A DNA stretch of 7,696 nucleotides from Clostridiales bacterium (GTDB lineage: Bacteria > Bacillota > Clostridia > Lachnospirales > Lachnospiraceae): positions 1-7,696 of the forward strand of contig JAHZHF010000145.1 of the NCBI GenBank assembly GCA_019420405.1. Reading direction: 5' to 3'. The notes under the pieces were generated by a model. It did no database searches, was not told where the DNA came from, and saw only the letters and a program-made list of their open reading frames with translations. The position numbers were made by a program, and so were the translations under genes. Below, in pieces: positions 5,895 to 7,696 of the stretch. Positions within the stretch are counted from its first letter, which is position 1. Each line of letters starts with the position of its first letter.

Positions 5895-7290
5895 TTAGAC
5901 TGTCTCCAGATCAAATCCGAAGTATCTAACCGCATTGTTGTAAGAGATGTCTTTCACAAGGTTTCCAAGCACCTTCATATCGTCCGGATATTCTCCGTTC
6001 TCCACCCAGTTGCCAATCAGCTCGCAGAGGATCCTTCTGAAATACTCATGTCTTGTATAAGACAGGAAACTTCTGGAGTCTGTCAGCATTCCGATAAAGT
6101 TTCCGAAGCATCCCAGATTTGCAAGAGATGTCATCTGCTTCATCATGCCCGTCTTGTGATCATTGAACCACCATGCTGATCCCTGCTGGATCTTTGCAGC
6201 AGCAGTAGAATCCTGGAAGCATCCGAGGATCGTTCCGATCGCTTCGTCATCGTTCGGATTCAAGCTGTAGATGATCGTCTTCGGAAGCTCTCCCGTAACG
6301 TTTAATGCATTCAGGAAATCTGCCATCTGGCCTGACGGAGCATAGTTATTGATGCAGTCGAATCCGGTATCCGGTCCCAGCTTATCGAACATCGGCACGT
6401 TGTTGTCTCGCTTGCATCCGTAGTGGAGCTGCATTGCCCATCCGAGACGACTGTACTCTCTTCCTACAAACAGCATGAACTCCGTTTTATATTTCAGTTC
6501 CTCCTGCCAGGCTTTTCGCCACGATCGCCTCAACCTCTTCCTCAGAAGCCGGAACATACATTACATACTCAAGAGCATGATCCGAAGCACGGCATCCCAT
6601 TTCGTTGAAGAATTCCATTCTCTTCTTTAAAGCTGCCTTGATATCTGCGAATGTGCGGATCTCCATGCCCGCAGCCTCTCCCAGCGTTTTCAGATATTCT
6701 GCAAACGTCGGTTTCTCAACGTTCATCGCCTTGTCCGGGCGCCATGCCGGAAGTACCTGTACTTCAAAGCTTTCATCCTCTTTGAGCACTTTGTGCCACT
6801 CCAGGGAATCTGCCGGGTCATCTGTCGTACAGAGCAGTGTAACACCGGACTGACGGATCAGGTTGCGCACGCTCATGGAATCCTCAGCAAGTTTCGCGTT
6901 GCACAGATTCCAAACTTCCTCTGCTGTCTCCCCGTTTAACGCGCCATGATATCCAAAATATCTCTGAAGCTCCAGATGGCTCCAGTGATACAGCGGGTTT
7001 CCGATTCCGCGCTCCAGTGTCTCCGCCCATTTCTGAAACTTCTCACGGTCTGTCGCATCTCCGGTAATATATTTCTCTTCCACACCGTTGGAACGCATGA
7101 GACGCCATTTATAATGGTCACCACCAAGCCATACCTGTGTAATATTGTCAAACTTTCTGTCTTCTGCGATCTCCTTCGGGTTGATATGGCAGTGGTAATC
7201 AAGAATCGGCGTCTTTTCCGCATATCCGTGGAACAGCTCTCTTGCTGTCTCTGTGCTGAGGAGGAATTCCTTGTCCATAAATTCTTTCAT
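5895..7290 (-). pseudogene. uxaC: glucuronate/galacturonate isomerase UxaC, broken by one frameshift
   Basis: UxaC, a metal-dependent amidohydrolase-fold enzyme, interconverts D-glucuronate/fructuronate and D-galacturonate/tagaturonate, the entry step of hexuronate catabolism. The N-terminal part (7290 to 6487, 267 codons) contains DYHCHINP with metal-binding histidines 33 and 35, CTTDDP (154-159), PAWRPDKAMN (181-190) and RASDHAL (234-240), then runs into TAA at 6489-6487. Homology resumes in the +1 frame at EELKYKTEFMLF from about 6503, continuing with LGWAMQLHYG, LGPDTGFD, SLNPNDDEA and TDSRSFLSYTRHEYFRRILC to TAA at 5895. Joined, the parts give about 464 residues, slightly short of the usual 466-470, so a small deletion of 3n+2 bases after LAG is likelier than one inserted base. 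The ATG at 7290 has AAAGGAG ten bases upstream; an in-frame GTG at 7338 is less likely. No other lesion is visible, so the mutation is recent or a sequencing error. Confidence 0.88.
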
Positions 7291-7425
7291 TTTCGTTTTG
7301 CTCCTTTCTCCGTTCTCCCGCTGCGCCGCCTCCGGCACTTACGTGCAGCATTTCAGATGGTACAGCCGGACTCTTCCTTAATTATCATCCCGCTTCACCA
7401 TATTCCGCACATTCAATTCGCAGGA

Positions 7426-7439
7426 TGTAAACGCTTACA
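7426..7439. promoter_or_regulatory. cre-type operator (CcpA or LacI-family site) at the uxaC promoter
   Basis: TGTAAACGCTTACA fits the cre consensus TGWNANCGNTNWCA on either strand. It covers the predicted uxaC transcription start just downstream of the -10, where binding would block initiation. CcpA-mediated glucose repression or a dedicated LacI-family uronate regulator could use it; the sequence cannot separate these. Confidence 0.75.
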
Positions 7440-7457
7440 AGATCAGTGTAAGCGTTT
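7429..7457. promoter_or_regulatory. 11-bp inverted repeat duplicating the cre half
   Basis: AAACGCTTACA (7429-7439) pairs perfectly with TGTAAGCGTTT (7447-7457) across seven bases. The second arm is most of a further cre-like site (its last three bases differ) and overlaps the uxaC -10. This suggests a pair of adjacent operators, or a 5'-end hairpin. Confidence 0.6.
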
Positions 7458-7473
7458 CTGTTTGTAATGTCAA
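7445..7473 (-). promoter_or_regulatory. promoter of uxaC
   Basis: On the minus strand TTGACA (7473-7468) and TACACT (7450-7445) are separated by 17 bp. The predicted start near 7438 leaves an untranslated leader of about 150 nt before the ATG at 7290. In that leader I see only a small hairpin, GCAC TTAC GTGC on the plus strand near 7336-7347, and no recognisable riboswitch. From 7474 to 7641 I see no gene or clear signal. Confidence 0.6.
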
Positions 7474-7641
7474 TTCCTTTTTAAAACTTCGGATATTTTC
7501 AGCTATATATTCACTGACTTTCTGTCCGAAACTTCTGGAAAACAGCAGTTATTTCGAAAGCCTTTCTGCGAGAGCGGAGGATGTTGACAGGTGACTTCGG
7601 AAGGAAATTTGCGAAACTTGAAGTGTCGGGTACGGACGTTT

Positions 7642-7696
7642 GGACAGGCGGGGAGATTGTCTGAGCCGAAGGCGAGTTGCTCCCCGCCTGTTCTTG
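7642..7696 (+). repeat. conserved-loop hairpin element (right copy, complete)
   Basis: GGACAGGCGGGGAG (7642-7655) pairs with CTCCCCGCCTGTTC (7680-7693), 14 bp with one G-U pair. The 24-base loop (7656-7679) contains a second small hairpin, GCC GAA GGC (7665-7673), followed by GAGTT. The last bases TTG match the left copy at position 1 in place and orientation. It could be a terminator for a rightward gene or a REP-like dispersed element. Confidence 0.6.

Noticed and set aside
6487..6510. Programmed +1 frameshift in uxaC stimulated by the internal AGGAGG
   Set aside because: AGGAGG lies ten bases before the UAA, far from the prfB-type spacing, and AUA UAA A is a poor slip site. A small deletion fits the slightly short joined length better.
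7581..7664. 27-codon frame starting MLTGDFGRKF and ending inside the right-edge hairpin
   Set aside because: GGAGG directly abuts the ATG, too close to serve as a ribosome binding site, and there is no upstream start. It probably reflects the hairpin sequence rather than a gene.
1..7696. CRISPR array, tRNA/rRNA genes, insertion sequences, toxin-antitoxin or phage genes
   Set aside because: I saw no regularly spaced repeats, no tRNA cloverleaf or rRNA sequence, and no transposase, cas or phage-like proteins in any frame.

Overview
The window looks like a piece of chromosome from a gut-type Clostridia, probably Lachnospiraceae. This rests on the gene content (DapL-type lysine pathway, Entner-Doudoroff style uronate catabolism, a DNA-binding protein fused to membrane helices), strong AGGAGG-like ribosome binding sites, a cre-type CcpA/LacI-family operator and moderate GC. 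No marker here fixes the genus.

Layout, left to right. Positions 1-154 hold the 3' half of a hairpin element and a terminator-like stem-loop. dapL (155-1372, minus) encodes LL-diaminopimelate aminotransferase for lysine and cell-wall precursor synthesis. Upstream of it on the same strand is an IclR-family repressor (1523-2308, minus). The repressor is divergent from a two-gene operon: 2-dehydro-3-deoxyphosphogluconate (KDPG) aldolase (2545-3183, plus) and 2-keto-3-deoxygluconate (KDG) kinase (3341-4363, plus). Two near-identical palindromes, 157 bp apart centre to centre, lie one at each end of this divergent promoter region, so the IclR protein probably represses both itself and the operon. 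A terminator follows the kinase.

The 507-bp gap 4364-4870 is not empty. It carries the operon terminator, a densely structured multi-branch inverted-repeat element (4520-4683) with a terminator-like hairpin inside it, a possible 42-residue small ORF (4609-4737), and the promoter and leader stem-loop of the next gene. That gene (4871-5668, plus) encodes an XRE-type helix-turn-helix protein with four predicted membrane helices. A purine-rich degenerate repeat and a strong hairpin separate it from the convergent uxaC.

uxaC (glucuronate isomerase, 5895-7290, minus) is broken by a single frameshift near 6503. Its promoter region remains intact and carries a perfect cre-type operator. The rest of 7291-7696 holds a long untranslated leader (about 150 nt), that promoter, about 165 bp in which I see no gene, and at the right edge a second copy of the hairpin element seen at position 1.

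How the genes work together: UxaC would convert glucuronate/galacturonate to fructuronate/tagaturonate. Later steps not in this window give KDG, which the kinase phosphorylates to KDPG and the aldolase splits to pyruvate and glyceraldehyde-3-phosphate. The IclR regulator probably senses a pathway intermediate. dapL and the XRE-membrane protein have no evident link to this pathway. The best candidates for something undescribed are the structured element with its small ORF at 4520-4737, and the hairpin family with a conserved loop at the two window edges.
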